Of a DNA stretch of 64,000 nucleotides, positions 53,166 through 62,074 are shown piece after piece; the stretch's first letter is position 1; every line of letters begins with the position of its first letter. This DNA is from Rhodospirillaceae bacterium (GTDB taxonomy: Bacteria > Pseudomonadota > Alphaproteobacteria > GCA-2731375), in NCBI GenBank assembly GCA_018701215.1, contig JABIWH010000044.1:1-64000 (forward strand). Reading direction: 5' to 3'. Under the pieces are notes generated by a model. The model ran no database searches. It worked only from the letters and a program-made list of their open reading frames with translations, and was not told the origin of the DNA. The translations under genes were made by a program, and so were the position numbers.

Positions 53166-53535
53166 GACGCCACTATGCCATGGCGCGGCCCAAGGTGGAA
53201 TGATGTCAATGCGCAGCCGGTAAAATCAATTGTCAAATTCAGGCATAAGATGACACGCTATATGGCGTAGTCCGAAATATATTGATTTTCTAATAAAAAT
53301 ACAAAATTGTTACAAAGTAATTATTTATTAATATGTCTCTCCTATTTTACAGGATGTTCGATGCGTACCAGGCGAACAAATCCATCAGCCGATTCCGTCC
53401 GGGCTGATGTCGCTGAGCCGGGTTCCCTCCTCCTCCGGCGCAGCCCTTGGTTGGGCGCCGTGGCTAACAGCCATGGCGCCCTTTCAACTTTCTGGGCCAC
53501 AATTCCAGGCAAGCTGCTGAAAAGCTTGAGAATCA
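53166..53535. other. polA/MBL intergenic region with small-RNA unit
   Basis: This 370-base gap is strikingly A+T-rich at 53270-53340 (promoter-like) and then contains consecutive hairpins and a terminator on the plus strand, opposite to the flanking genes. See the ncRNA entry at 53340. No protein frame is convincing. Confidence 0.5.
53340..53486 (+). ncRNA. Small-RNA candidate A with CCTCCTCCT hairpin loop
   Basis: Hairpin 1 is CATCAGCC (53383-53390)/GGCTGATG (53402-53409), loop gattccgtccg. Hairpin 2 is GCCGG (53417-53421)/CCGGC (53435-53439), loop GTTCCCTCCTCCT, which exposes an anti-Shine-Dalgarno sequence. The terminator is GGGCGCCGTGGCT (53453-53465)/AGCCATGGCGCCC (53469-53481), then TTT. 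A+T-rich TTTATTAAT upstream may be its promoter. The unit is homologous to the one at 54420-54563: both have CAGCC...TCCGTC...GGCTG, a CCTCC loop and a GGGCGCC terminator. Resembles Rhodobacter CcsR/cuckoo sRNAs. Confidence 0.65.
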
Positions 53536-54288
53536 CTAAAATTCAATAGTCATGCCGTCGTAAGCCGGCTCCACCCCCGCCGGCAGCTCGGCGCACAGGG
53601 TTGCATAGTCCATATCCCAAGTCATGTGGGTCAGGATCGCCCGCTTGGGCCGCAACCTATCGATCCATTCCAGGGTTCGGGCCAGATGGCTGTGGGTTGG
53701 GTGCGGTTTTGGGCGCAGCGCATCAACGATCCAAACATCCAGATCCTGTAACATTTCGAACGCGGCATCCGGCAGACCGCTCAAATCCGTGGAATAGGCC
53801 ATGCCGCCGAAACGGAAACCCAGGCTTTCCATGGCGCCGTGGTTTTGCCGGAACGGCAGAATATCAATGTCGCCCACGGCGAAGGGGCCAGCAATAAGGT
53901 GTGCCGTGGCGATGGCGGGATAGCTCCCGGTGCTGGCGAAGATATAGCTGAACCGCTGTTGCAAACTGGCCAGGGTAGGGGCATCGGCATATATCGGCGT
54001 GCGTGTACCCTGCAGCAGGGTAAAGCCGCGCAGATCATCGATGCCATTGACGTGATCGGCATGGTCGTGCGTGTAAAGGGCGCCGTCAAGATGCTGGAGA
54101 TTGATGTCCAGGCATTGTTCCCGCATGTCCGGCGTGGTGTCGACGATCAGGTTGGTGCTCTCGCTTTGTACCAGGATCGAAGAGCGGCGGCGGCGGTTCC
54201 TCGGCTCGGCCGGATCGCAGACGCCCCAGACATTGCCGATCCGGGGCACCCCGCCGGAGGTGCCGCAGCCAAGCACAGTTACCCGCAT
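53536..54288 (-). CDS. MBL-fold metal-dependent hydrolase (PhnP-like)
   Basis: This 250-residue metallo-beta-lactamase fold protein starts at ATG 54288 (MRVTVLGCGTSGGVPRIG); 26 upstream codons are dropped. THDHADH at 73-79 binds two metals. The family is the cyclic-phosphodiesterase PhnP/lipoate-like type; here the usual neighbours are tatD and metG, a conserved alphaproteobacterial arrangement. The substrate could be a cyclic phosphodiester, but no phosphonate genes are near. No Shine-Dalgarno is obvious, and 277 bases separate it from tatD. Confidence 0.88.
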   Translation of the reverse strand: MRVTVLGCGTSGGVPRIGNVWGVCDPAEPRNRRRRSSILVQSESTNLIVDTTPDMREQCLDINLQHLDGALYTHDHADHVNGIDDLRGFTLLQGTRTPIYADAPTLASLQQRFSYIFASTGSYPAIATAHLIAGPFAVGDIDILPFRQNHGAMESLGFRFGGMAYSTDLSGLPDAAFEMLQDLDVWIVDALRPKPHPTHSHLARTLEWIDRLRPKRAILTHMTWDMDYATLCAELPAGVEPAYDGMTIEF

Positions 54289-54565
54289 ACTGGAGCCAAT
54301 CCACGATAACAGGAATTGCACGTAGTCATATTGGCATAGCCCAATCTTAATAAAAAACTTCGGCAAACATTATGGATATACGCCGATAGTAATGTTTTAT
54401 TAATTTTACAACTCCAATCTATGCATCCGTTCGTTTCCCATAACGAATGCGGATTGAGCACCAGCCATATCCGTCTTGGCTGGCGCTGCCAGGCCGGGCC
54501 TCCTCCTCCCCCGGCATGGCGTTTCAAGGGGCGCCGCGGCATACACCGCGGCGCCCTTTCCCTTA
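54289..54565. other. tatD-MBL intergenic region
   Basis: This 277-base gap within a same-strand gene run is occupied on the opposite (plus) strand by the second small-RNA unit. The left third (54310-54415) is A+T-rich and promoter-like, with TTTTATTAAT. If tatD and the MBL gene are cotranscribed, the small RNA lies antisense to their junction. Confidence 0.5.
54420..54563 (+). ncRNA. Small-RNA candidate B with CCTCCTCCTCC hairpin loop
   Basis: Hairpin 1 is CCAGCC (54461-54466)/GGCTGG (54478-54483), loop atatccgtctt. Hairpin 2 is GCCGGG (54493-54498)/CCCGGC (54510-54515), loop CCTCCTCCTCC. The terminator is GGGCGCCGCGG (54529-54539)/CCGCGGCGCCC (54546-54556), loop CATACA, then TTTCCC. Loop 1 keeps TCCGTC and the terminator base pairs of candidate A while the flanks differ, so selection acts on the structure. 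An additional hairpin near 54424-54450 precedes it. Confidence 0.65.
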
Positions 54566-55372
54566 TCAGGCAATGGATTTGTCGCCGCCTGCTGTCGAAG
54601 CCTTTGTGAACAAACGGAAAAAATTGGCCGTGCTCTGTTCCGCCATCTCCCTGCCGGTTACACCGCGCAGCTCGGCCAGCTTGTTGGCCGTGTTGGCGAC
54701 AAAGGCGGGTTCGTTGTCCTTGCCGCGATGGGGAACAGGCGCCAGATAGGGCGCATCTGTTTCCACCAACAAACGGTCCAGCGGCGTTTCCAGCGCCACC
54801 GCGCGGACCTCGTCGGCATTCTTGAAGGTGAGGATGCCGCTGAACGAGATATAAAAGCCCAAGGCCAGGGCGGCGCGGGCCAATTCCTGACCGGAAGAGA
54901 AACAATGCAGCACGCCGGGGAACGGCCCCTTGGCCGTTTCATCCTGCAATATGGCGATCATCTCGTCATCGGCGGCCCGGCTATGTACGATCAGGGGCAG
55001 ACCGGTTTCCCGGGCGGCGGCGATATGGCGGCGAAACAATTCTGCCTGAATGTCACGGGGGCTCTTGTCGTAGTGAAAGTCGAGACCGGATTCACCAATC
55101 CCCACCACCTTGTCATGGCCGGCCAGCTCTATCAGGCGGTCGGTGCTCAGGTCCGGCTCCTCGGCCGCGCTATGGGGATGCAGACCGACCGAGCAGTAGA
55201 CATTATCGAAAGCCTCGGCAATAGCCAGGATATCGGCGAAACGCTCGACCCGGGTACAGATCGTGACCATCGTTCCGACGCCGGCCGCCGCCGCCCGCGC
55301 CATCACGCCATCCAGATCTTCGCTCAGAGAGGGAAAATCCAGATGGCAATGACTATCGACCAGCAGGCTCAA
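54566..55372 (-). CDS. tatD: TatD family deoxyribonuclease
   Basis: This 268-residue TIM-barrel metal-dependent hydrolase acts as a 3'-5' exonuclease on DNA or RNA. LVDSHCHLD gives two metal histidines, GIGESGLDFHYD a glutamate, PLIVHSRAADD and GVLHCFSSG further histidines, and LLVETDAPYLAP the final Asp. It starts with TTG at 55372 rather than ATG: this overlaps the metG stop as TTGA and GGAGG lies seven bases upstream. It forms an operon with metG and probably holB. Confidence 0.93.
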   Translation of the reverse strand: MSLLVDSHCHLDFPSLSEDLDGVMARAAAAGVGTMVTICTRVERFADILAIAEAFDNVYCSVGLHPHSAAEEPDLSTDRLIELAGHDKVVGIGESGLDFHYDKSPRDIQAELFRRHIAAARETGLPLIVHSRAADDEMIAILQDETAKGPFPGVLHCFSSGQELARAALALGFYISFSGILTFKNADEVRAVALETPLDRLLVETDAPYLAPVPHRGKDNEPAFVANTANKLAELRGVTGREMAEQSTANFFRLFTKASTAGGDKSIA

Positions 55373-56925
55373 GCGTCTTCCTCCGCGCCGCTATAACGGG
55401 GAAAGATCCCTTGCGGTTTTGGCAGCGCCGTGCCTGGCAGCAGCATTTCCTGATCGCCCAGACTATCGAAGCTGCGTTGCTGCTCTGGAACGGCCAGTTG
55501 ATCCAGCATCCTGGCCGCCGCATCGGGCACCACGGGCTGGGCCAGAATGGCCAGATGGCGGATCACCTCGGCCAGCACGTACAACACCGTCGCCATGCGC
55601 TCGGGATCGGTTTTCTTCAGGCCCCAAGGCGCCTGGGCATCCACATAGCGGTTGGCATCGCCCACCACCTCCCACATTGCCGTCAGGGCATGATGGATGC
55701 CCTGTACGTCCATTGCCGCGCGCATCTTATCCACCAGCTCCCGCGCCGTGACCAGCAGGGCACCGTCATCGACGCTCAACAGTGCGGGCGTCGGCACCGT
55801 GCCTTCGCAATTCTTGTTGATCATGGACAACACGCGCTGGGCCAGATTGCCGAAATCATTGGCCAGATCGCTGTTCATGCGGTTGACCATGGCGCCATGG
55901 GAAAAATTGCCGTCGTTGCCGAACGGCAGCTCCCGCATCATGAAATAACGCGTTTGATCCAGACCGTATTTATCCACCAGGTCCTGTGGCGGGATGAAAT
56001 TGCCCAGGGATTTGGACATTTTCTGCCCTTCCACGGTCCACCAGCCATGGGCGAAAATGCGCTTGGGCGGGGCCAGGCCGGCGGACATCAGAAAGGCCGG
56101 CCAATAGACCGCGTGAAAACGCAGGATATCCTTGCCCACCATGTGCACATCCGCCGGCCAATAGGTCTTGAAGCTATCGGCATCGGTATCGGGATAGCCG
56201 ACGGCGGTCAGATAGTTGGTCAAGGCATCGACCCAGACATACATGATATGGGCATCGTCGCCCGGCACCGGCACGCCCCATTTGAACGATGTGCGCGAGA
56301 TCGAGAGATCCCTGAGGCCGCTTTTGACGAAGCTGATAACCTCGTTGCGCCGGCTTTGCGGCAGAATACGGCCCGGATCCTCGTCATAGTAGGCCAACAA
56401 CCGGTCCTGCCATTCCGAGAGCCGGAAGAAATAGCTCGGCTCCTCCACCCATTCCACCGGCGCGCCGAAGGGCGAGAGCTTCTCGCCATTGGCGCCGTCC
56501 GTCAGCTCGTCCTCGGCGTAATAAGCCTCGTCACGGACGGAATACCAGCCGGCATAGCTGTCCAAATAGATGTCACCATTGTCCGCCATGGCCTGCCAGA
56601 TCGCCTGGGAAGCCTGGGTGTGGCGGTCCTCGGTGGTGCGGATAAAGCCATCATTGGTGAAATTCAGCATCGGCGTCAGATCACGGAAATTCTGCGAGAC
56701 GCCGTCGCAAAAGGCCAAGGGCTCCACGCCCGCCGCCTGCGCCGATTTTTCGACCTTTTGGCCGTGCTCGTCGGTGCCGGTCATGAACATCACGTCGCGG
56801 CCATCCAGGCGCATGAAGCGGGCGATCACGTCACAGGCCAGCGTGGTGTAGGCATGGCCGATATGGGGTTTGTCGTTGACGTAATAAATCGGCGTCGTGA
56901 TGTAATAGGCTTTGGCCTCGGCCAT
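55369..56925 (-). CDS. metG: Methionyl-tRNA synthetase
   Basis: This 518-residue class I synthetase starts at ATG 56925 (MAEAKAYYITTPIYYVNDKP), upstream residues being non-conserved. HIGH is present at 21-24 (KPHIGHAYTT) and KMSKS near 300 (GQKMSKSLGNF). There is no C-terminal tRNA-binding EMAP domain and no CxxC zinc knuckle, as in the short alphaproteobacterial MetRS. Its end overlaps tatD by four bases. It lies 29 bases from holB. Confidence 0.96.
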   Translation of the reverse strand: MAEAKAYYITTPIYYVNDKPHIGHAYTTLACDVIARFMRLDGRDVMFMTGTDEHGQKVEKSAQAAGVEPLAFCDGVSQNFRDLTPMLNFTNDGFIRTTEDRHTQASQAIWQAMADNGDIYLDSYAGWYSVRDEAYYAEDELTDGANGEKLSPFGAPVEWVEEPSYFFRLSEWQDRLLAYYDEDPGRILPQSRRNEVISFVKSGLRDLSISRTSFKWGVPVPGDDAHIMYVWVDALTNYLTAVGYPDTDADSFKTYWPADVHMVGKDILRFHAVYWPAFLMSAGLAPPKRIFAHGWWTVEGQKMSKSLGNFIPPQDLVDKYGLDQTRYFMMRELPFGNDGNFSHGAMVNRMNSDLANDFGNLAQRVLSMINKNCEGTVPTPALLSVDDGALLVTARELVDKMRAAMDVQGIHHALTAMWEVVGDANRYVDAQAPWGLKKTDPERMATVLYVLAEVIRHLAILAQPVVPDAAARMLDQLAVPEQQRSFDSLGDQEMLLPGTALPKPQGIFPRYSGAEEDA

Positions 56926-56954
56926 TCGCTCTGATCCTATGCTGATAATCGGTA

Positions 56955-58037
56955 CTATTGGCGCGCCGTGCTTTGCAAATCCATGAAAGCGCTCAAGATA
57001 ACCTGTTTTCGATCCAGATTGACCCGTTCGGCCCGCATGGCCAGGCCGCCGATCTTTTCCCATAGCTCGACCCAGCGATCAAGGCCAACCGCGCCGGTCA
57101 GACGGCCGGCCAGGGCAACTTCGCCCGCCACCGCGTCGCTCATTCCGCCCAGCCCGGCACCGCCACGGGCCAGACGCGACAGCCACAGACGCAACAGATC
57201 GATCCAAACCCGATAGGCGGCCTCGTTATTGGCCCGGTTCAGACGGTCGCCCAGGGCATGCACCGCCGCGAAATCCAGCTCCGGCAGATTGCGCACCAGC
57301 TTGAGCAATTCGTCATAGGCCTGCAGGCCGCCTTCCGCGCCCATGGCCAAGGCGCGGCCGGGGCTGCCCTCGGCCAGGCGAACCAGGCCCAGGCGCTCGC
57401 CCTCGTCCATCTCCGGTGCCTGCTGGGCCAGCACCGCCATGGCATCCGCCTCCGCCAACGGGCGCAGGGCAAGGTGGCGGCAGCGCGATCGGATGGTCGG
57501 CAGCAAACGGCCGGCGGCATGGCTGACCAACAACAACAGGCTGTTCTCGGGCGGCTCTTCCAACAGCTTCAACAAGGCATTGGCGGCGTTTGGGTTCATT
57601 TCTTCGGCGCCGTCAATGATGGCAACGCGCCAGCCGCCCTCGGCCGAGGTCATGGAATAAAAGCGGCCCAGGGCGCGGATTTGATCAACCACGATATCGC
57701 CACGCATTTTCTTGGTTTTCTCGTTCAAAGTCCGTTCGATCACTTGCAGATCGCCAAGGCTGCCGGCCAGGATTCGGCGAAAGACATCGTGCTCGGGCGC
57801 CATTTGCAGGCTGTCGGGACCGCCAAACAGACCGCCATCGCCGCCGCCCGAAAGCTGGAAGCGCGCCATGCGGTAGGCCAAGGTCATTTTGCCAATGCCC
57901 CTGGGGCCGGAGAGCAGCCAGGCATGCGGCATACGTTGGGCGGCGGCGGTTTCAAGAAAGGCCTGTTCCGCCCCGTCATGGCCGATCAATGTGGCGGTGG
58001 CGATAGGGCCGGAGGGAACTTCGGGATCATCCGCCAT
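56955..58037 (-). CDS. holB: DNA polymerase III delta' subunit
   Basis: This 360-residue clamp-loader AAA+ subunit has Walker A GPRGIGKMTL at 44-53 and sensor-like segments VAIIDGAEEMNPNAANALLKLLEEPPE. It helps load the beta sliding clamp. Neighbours on both sides (dac upstream, metG downstream) fit the conserved alphaproteobacterial order, except that thymidylate kinase (tmk), normally between dac and holB, is absent: the gap here is only nine bases. Confidence 0.93.
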   Translation of the reverse strand: MADDPEVPSGPIATATLIGHDGAEQAFLETAAAQRMPHAWLLSGPRGIGKMTLAYRMARFQLSGGGDGGLFGGPDSLQMAPEHDVFRRILAGSLGDLQVIERTLNEKTKKMRGDIVVDQIRALGRFYSMTSAEGGWRVAIIDGAEEMNPNAANALLKLLEEPPENSLLLLVSHAAGRLLPTIRSRCRHLALRPLAEADAMAVLAQQAPEMDEGERLGLVRLAEGSPGRALAMGAEGGLQAYDELLKLVRNLPELDFAAVHALGDRLNRANNEAAYRVWIDLLRLWLSRLARGGAGLGGMSDAVAGEVALAGRLTGAVGLDRWVELWEKIGGLAMRAERVNLDRKQVILSAFMDLQSTARQ

Positions 58038-58046
58038 GGCAGTACA

Positions 58047-59222
58047 TCAATTGCTGGCGCCGCCGAACAACAGATGTTCCAGCGCCGCGCCAAGTCGGCC
58101 AAAAATACCCTTGCGGGCGATATCGGCGCCGGCGATCAGGGGCCGCTCGATCGGGGTCATGTTTGGCGCTTCGATGCGCAAGGTCGCCACCGCCTGACCC
58201 TTGGCGATGGGCGCGGGCAAGGGGCCCTGATAATTAACGCTGACCTTCATGGCGCGGCGCGCCTTGCGCGGGATGATGATGCTCAGCGGATCCTCGATCA
58301 ACAGGGGCACCGCGCCCGCACTGCCCAGCCAGACCGGGGCGTCCGCCACCTGTTCGCCGGCCTTGAACAGGGCGTAGTTGCCGAATTCGCGAAACCCCCA
58401 GGACAACAGCCGTTGCGATTCCTTGCTGCGCTGATTGACACTGTTCAAGCCGTTGACCACCAGGTCCAGGCGCCGCCCGCTGCGCTGGGCCGAGGCGACC
58501 AGGCCGTAGCCGGCGGCCTCCGTATGACCGGTCTTCAGGCCGTCGGCGCCGACGTTTTTGTAAAGCAGGGGGTTGCGGTTGCCCTGGCGGATCTTGGAAA
58601 AGGTAAAACTGCGTTCGGAAAAGATCGGATAAAACTGCGGGAATTTATCGATCAGGGCGCGGGCCAGAACAGACAAATCCTTGGCGGTCATGACGTGATC
58701 AGGATGCGGCCAGCCGGAGGCGTTGACGAAATGGCTGTCCAGCATGCCCAATTCCCGGGCCGTCTCGTTCATCAGGGCTGCAAAGGATGCTTCATCGCCG
58801 CCAATGCCTTCCGCCACCACGATGCAGGCATCGTTGCCTGATTGAATAATGATGCCACGGATCAGATCGCTGATCTTGACCTGGGTGTTGACGCGGACGA
58901 ACATTTTCGAGCCGCCCATGCGCCAGGCTTTCTTACTGACCGGAAAGGTATCGTCCATCTTCAAGCCGCCGGCGGCCAGCCGATCAAACAGCATATACAG
59001 GGTCATCAGCTTGGACATGGATGACGGCGGCATGGACTGTTCGGAATTCTTGGAAAACAGCACCGTCCCGGTGGCGTGATCGACCAAGATCGCCTGTTTG
59101 GCCGGGGTTTCGATCACGGAGACCGCCGCCGTCGAGACATTGCTGCCCGGAAGTACCAGAGCCGGGGCCAAAACCATGGCGGCCAGCAGAAGCAACCGCG
59201 ATCCATATCCGAAAAGACTCAT
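58047..59222 (-). CDS. dacA: D-alanyl-D-alanine carboxypeptidase (PBP5/6 type)
   Basis: This 391-residue penicillin-binding protein trims the terminal D-Ala of peptidoglycan stem peptides. ATG 59222 (MSLFGYGSRLLLLAAMVLAP) gives a good signal peptide with a likely cut after STAAV; upstream codons are dropped. SxxK is Ser68-x-x-Lys71 (PPSSMSKLM), SxN is in IIIQSGNDAC and KTG in GLKTGHTEAAG. The C-terminal PBP5-like beta domain follows; the hydrophobic C-terminus may anchor the protein. Confidence 0.93.
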   Translation of the reverse strand: MSLFGYGSRLLLLAAMVLAPALVLPGSNVSTAAVSVIETPAKQAILVDHATGTVLFSKNSEQSMPPSSMSKLMTLYMLFDRLAAGGLKMDDTFPVSKKAWRMGGSKMFVRVNTQVKISDLIRGIIIQSGNDACIVVAEGIGGDEASFAALMNETARELGMLDSHFVNASGWPHPDHVMTAKDLSVLARALIDKFPQFYPIFSERSFTFSKIRQGNRNPLLYKNVGADGLKTGHTEAAGYGLVASAQRSGRRLDLVVNGLNSVNQRSKESQRLLSWGFREFGNYALFKAGEQVADAPVWLGSAGAVPLLIEDPLSIIIPRKARRAMKVSVNYQGPLPAPIAKGQAVATLRIEAPNMTPIERPLIAGADIARKGIFGRLGAALEHLLFGGASN

Positions 59223-59328
59223 GAAACCTCGTCCCCTAACCTCTTGCCCAATCATCAGGCAAACCTAGACGTGAAATATAGCGAATTTGTGGCGGGCCGG
59301 GGACCGTCAAAGATATTTTTTTGCATAT

Positions 59329-60852
59329 TCATTCATCATCGTTCGCAAGTTCGCGGCGCAGGGTGAATTTTTCCACCTTGCCCATGGCGTTGCGCGGCAA
59401 AGCCCGCATGAAAATCACCTGGCGCGGATGCTTGTAGCGGGCCAGGCGGCCCTCGAACAAGGCCAGGACGTCACCACCCTGAATATCGCCGCCCACACGG
59501 CGTACCACGCAGGCCACGGGAATTTCGCCCCAGCGCTGATCGGGCCGGCCAACCACGGCGGCCTCAACCAAATCCGGGCAGGCGGCGAGAATATTTTCCA
59601 GCTCCGCCGGGTAAATGTTCTCGCCGCCCGAGATCACCACGTCTTTCTTGCGCTCATCGACATAGTAGTATCCATCTTCGTCCTGATGCCCGATATCGCC
59701 GGTGTGGAACCAGCCGCCTTCGTAGGCTGCCGCCGTGCCTGCCGCATTGTGCCAATATTCGCGGAACAGGTTCCTGCCGCGCAGAACAATCTCGCCGCCT
59801 TCACCCTGGCCCACATCATCGCCGCCGTCATCGACGATACGTACCTCGGTATGCAGAGCCGGTTTGCCGCATGATCCGATTTTGGGCCAGGCATCGGCGA
59901 TCGGCAGGCAGACCGCTACCGGCGCGCTTTCCGTCAGGCCGTAAACCTGCGTCGCGGCAATACCCCGGTCCAGAAAGGCGCGCAAAATCGTCTCTGGCAC
60001 GGCGGAGGAGCCAAGGGCCACGAAACGCAGACTGGATAGATCCGTTGCCGCCCAGTCGGGATGGCCGGCCAAGGTCATGGCCATGGCCGGCACCGTCAGA
60101 AAAATCGTCGGCTTGCGTTGCGCGATGGCGGCCAAGGTCGCGGCCGGGTCAAACCGGGCCTGAATGGTGACCGTGGCGCCGGCATGAATGGCGGGTGTGG
60201 TGTGGATATTCATGCCGCCCACATGGAACATGGGCAGCACGGTCAGAATATGATCGGCGGAGGTGATGTCCTGGGCCGCAATGGCATTGACCGCGTTGTA
60301 TAAAATCGCCTCCTGGGTCAGCAATGTGCCCTTGGGCCGCCCGGTGGTGCCGGAGGTATAGACGATGGTCACAGGGTCATCGAGATCGCCGCCGCCCGTC
60401 GCCATCATTTCGGTGGCGGCAAGCAGCGCCTCGTAACTTTGCCAGGTTGCGTCGGGCGCGGCGCCATGTGCGGGCCCATAGGCCACGAGGGGCAGGCCGC
60501 TATCGAGGCCGTTCAGGTGCGCAAAAAAGTCAGCTTCGGCCAGCACCGCCTTGGGTTCGCAATCCTCCAGTATCCAGGCATGTTCCGGCGCCGCCAGACG
60601 CCAGTTCAGGGGCACCAGCATCGCACCCAGGCGGGCACAGGCGAACAGCAGCTCCAACAATTCGGGGCTGTTATAGCCAAGATGCGCCACCCGGTCGCCC
60701 TTGCCCACGCCCAGCGCGCCCTGCAACATGGCGGCCAGGCGCCGAACCCTGACATCCATTTCACCATAACTGATGTCCCGGCCCTCGAAATGCACCGCCG
60801 TTTTGTTGCCGTGCCAATCAGCCCAATGGCTGATCCAGTGCGAGATATCCAT
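59329..60852 (-). CDS. Acyl-CoA synthetase (AMP-forming)
   Basis: This 507-residue ANL-superfamily ligase has the ATP loop IVYTSGTTGRPKGTLLT, VYGLTESAPVAVCLP, GWFHTGDIGHQDEDGYYYV with the adenylate Asp, and GGENIYPAELENIL plus the catalytic Lys in PRNAMGKVEKF. It activates a carboxylic acid to its CoA ester. It begins 13 bases after the stop of the ACAD gene (60866) and thus ends a three-gene coupled cassette with ACAD and the NicX-like protein. Confidence 0.93.
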   Translation of the reverse strand: MDISHWISHWADWHGNKTAVHFEGRDISYGEMDVRVRRLAAMLQGALGVGKGDRVAHLGYNSPELLELLFACARLGAMLVPLNWRLAAPEHAWILEDCEPKAVLAEADFFAHLNGLDSGLPLVAYGPAHGAAPDATWQSYEALLAATEMMATGGGDLDDPVTIVYTSGTTGRPKGTLLTQEAILYNAVNAIAAQDITSADHILTVLPMFHVGGMNIHTTPAIHAGATVTIQARFDPAATLAAIAQRKPTIFLTVPAMAMTLAGHPDWAATDLSSLRFVALGSSAVPETILRAFLDRGIAATQVYGLTESAPVAVCLPIADAWPKIGSCGKPALHTEVRIVDDGGDDVGQGEGGEIVLRGRNLFREYWHNAAGTAAAYEGGWFHTGDIGHQDEDGYYYVDERKKDVVISGGENIYPAELENILAACPDLVEAAVVGRPDQRWGEIPVACVVRRVGGDIQGGDVLALFEGRLARYKHPRQVIFMRALPRNAMGKVEKFTLRRELANDDE

Positions 60853-60865
60853 TGCCGCCTACTCT

Positions 60866-62074
60866 CTAACTCTCGCCCGCCTCGAACAGGCTTTCCCGGC
60901 CCAGGCGTTCCATACAGATCTCCGGTGTCCAGGGTAGCATCAGGGCGCCGCAACGGGAATCCCGATACAATTGTTCCAAGCGCAGGCTGCGGAAGATAGC
61001 CCGCCCGCCGCAAGTGCGCAGCGCCAGGCGGCAGATGTCGTTGGCGAACTCCATCACCGTGTATTGCGCCGCATAGGCCCGCAGGCGGGCATCCTTGGCC
61101 GGATTGACCCCGGCCTCGGCAATGGCGCATTGGAACAGCGCGCGGGCCTGTTCCAGCTTGATGCGCATTTCCGCCACCGCCAGCTGTTTGGCCGGACTGT
61201 GCCGGGCACTGCCGGCGGGCGGGCCGCCCTCGACCTCGCCGCGCAGATACTGGCAGGTAAAATCAAACGCCGCCTGGGCGATGCCCATATAGGTGGGGCA
61301 CAGGGTCATGAACATATGCGGCCAGGTCAGGGCGGCCTGATAGTATTTGCCCCGCGGCATCAATTGATGCGCGTCGGGCACGAAGACATCCGTCAGCCGC
61401 AGATTATTGGACGAGGTCGCCCGCATGCCCAGGACATCCCACTCGCCATGAATGGAGAAACCTTCCGATGTACCATCGACCGCCAGATAAATGGTGTCGC
61501 GGACATCGGCTTCGCCCACATCTTTGGCCTCGGTACAGAGCACGCCGTAGAAATCCGCCGCGCCCGCCAGGGAGGCGAAATGCTTGGCGCCATTGACCAG
61601 CCAACCACCATCTACTTTCCGTGCGGTGGTGCCAAAGGGCGCCTTGCCCGCCGCCGCCGCGCTGTTTGGCTCGGAAAACGGCTGCGCAAAAATCGCGCCG
61701 TCCTCGATCACCTTGCGGTAGATACCCGTGCGGCGGCCTTCATGTGCCGTGCGCTGTTCATCGGTCATCTCCAGATCATCTGCCATCTGCGACGACCACA
61801 ACATGGTGGCGCAATGCATGTTGAAGGTCAGCGCCGTGGCCCCGCACCATCGTCCCAACTCGGCCGAGATCTCCATATAGCCCCGGTAGTCCACGCCCAG
61901 GCCGCCATAGCGCTGTGGAATAACCAGGCCAAGAAACCCGGCCTCGCGCAGATCGGCGTAGTTTTCGGTCGGGAAGCGGCCTTCCCGGTCATAAGCCGGG
62001 GCGCGGGCGAGAAATTTGTCCCGGCCCAGATGGCGCGCGGTGGCCAGCAGCTCGTCCTGGGCCGGCGCCGTCAT
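60866..62074 (-). CDS. Acyl-CoA dehydrogenase family protein
   Basis: This 402-residue flavoprotein starts at ATG 62074 (MTAPAQDELLATARHLGRDK), which overlaps the upstream stop (62071) as ATGA; the 21 extra codons are discarded. FLGLVIPQRYGGLGVDYRGY is the N-terminal signature, FAQPFSEPNSAAAAGKAP the FAD loop, NGAKHFASLAGAADFYGVL a beta-domain segment, and the C-terminal CGGRAIFRSLRLEQLYRDSR fits the ACAD family (including hydroxylase-type ACAD relatives). It sits between NicX-like and acyl-CoA ligase genes. Confidence 0.9.
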   Translation of the reverse strand: MTAPAQDELLATARHLGRDKFLARAPAYDREGRFPTENYADLREAGFLGLVIPQRYGGLGVDYRGYMEISAELGRWCGATALTFNMHCATMLWSSQMADDLEMTDEQRTAHEGRRTGIYRKVIEDGAIFAQPFSEPNSAAAAGKAPFGTTARKVDGGWLVNGAKHFASLAGAADFYGVLCTEAKDVGEADVRDTIYLAVDGTSEGFSIHGEWDVLGMRATSSNNLRLTDVFVPDAHQLMPRGKYYQAALTWPHMFMTLCPTYMGIAQAAFDFTCQYLRGEVEGGPPAGSARHSPAKQLAVAEMRIKLEQARALFQCAIAEAGVNPAKDARLRAYAAQYTVMEFANDICRLALRTCGGRAIFRSLRLEQLYRDSRCGALMLPWTPEICMERLGRESLFEAGES

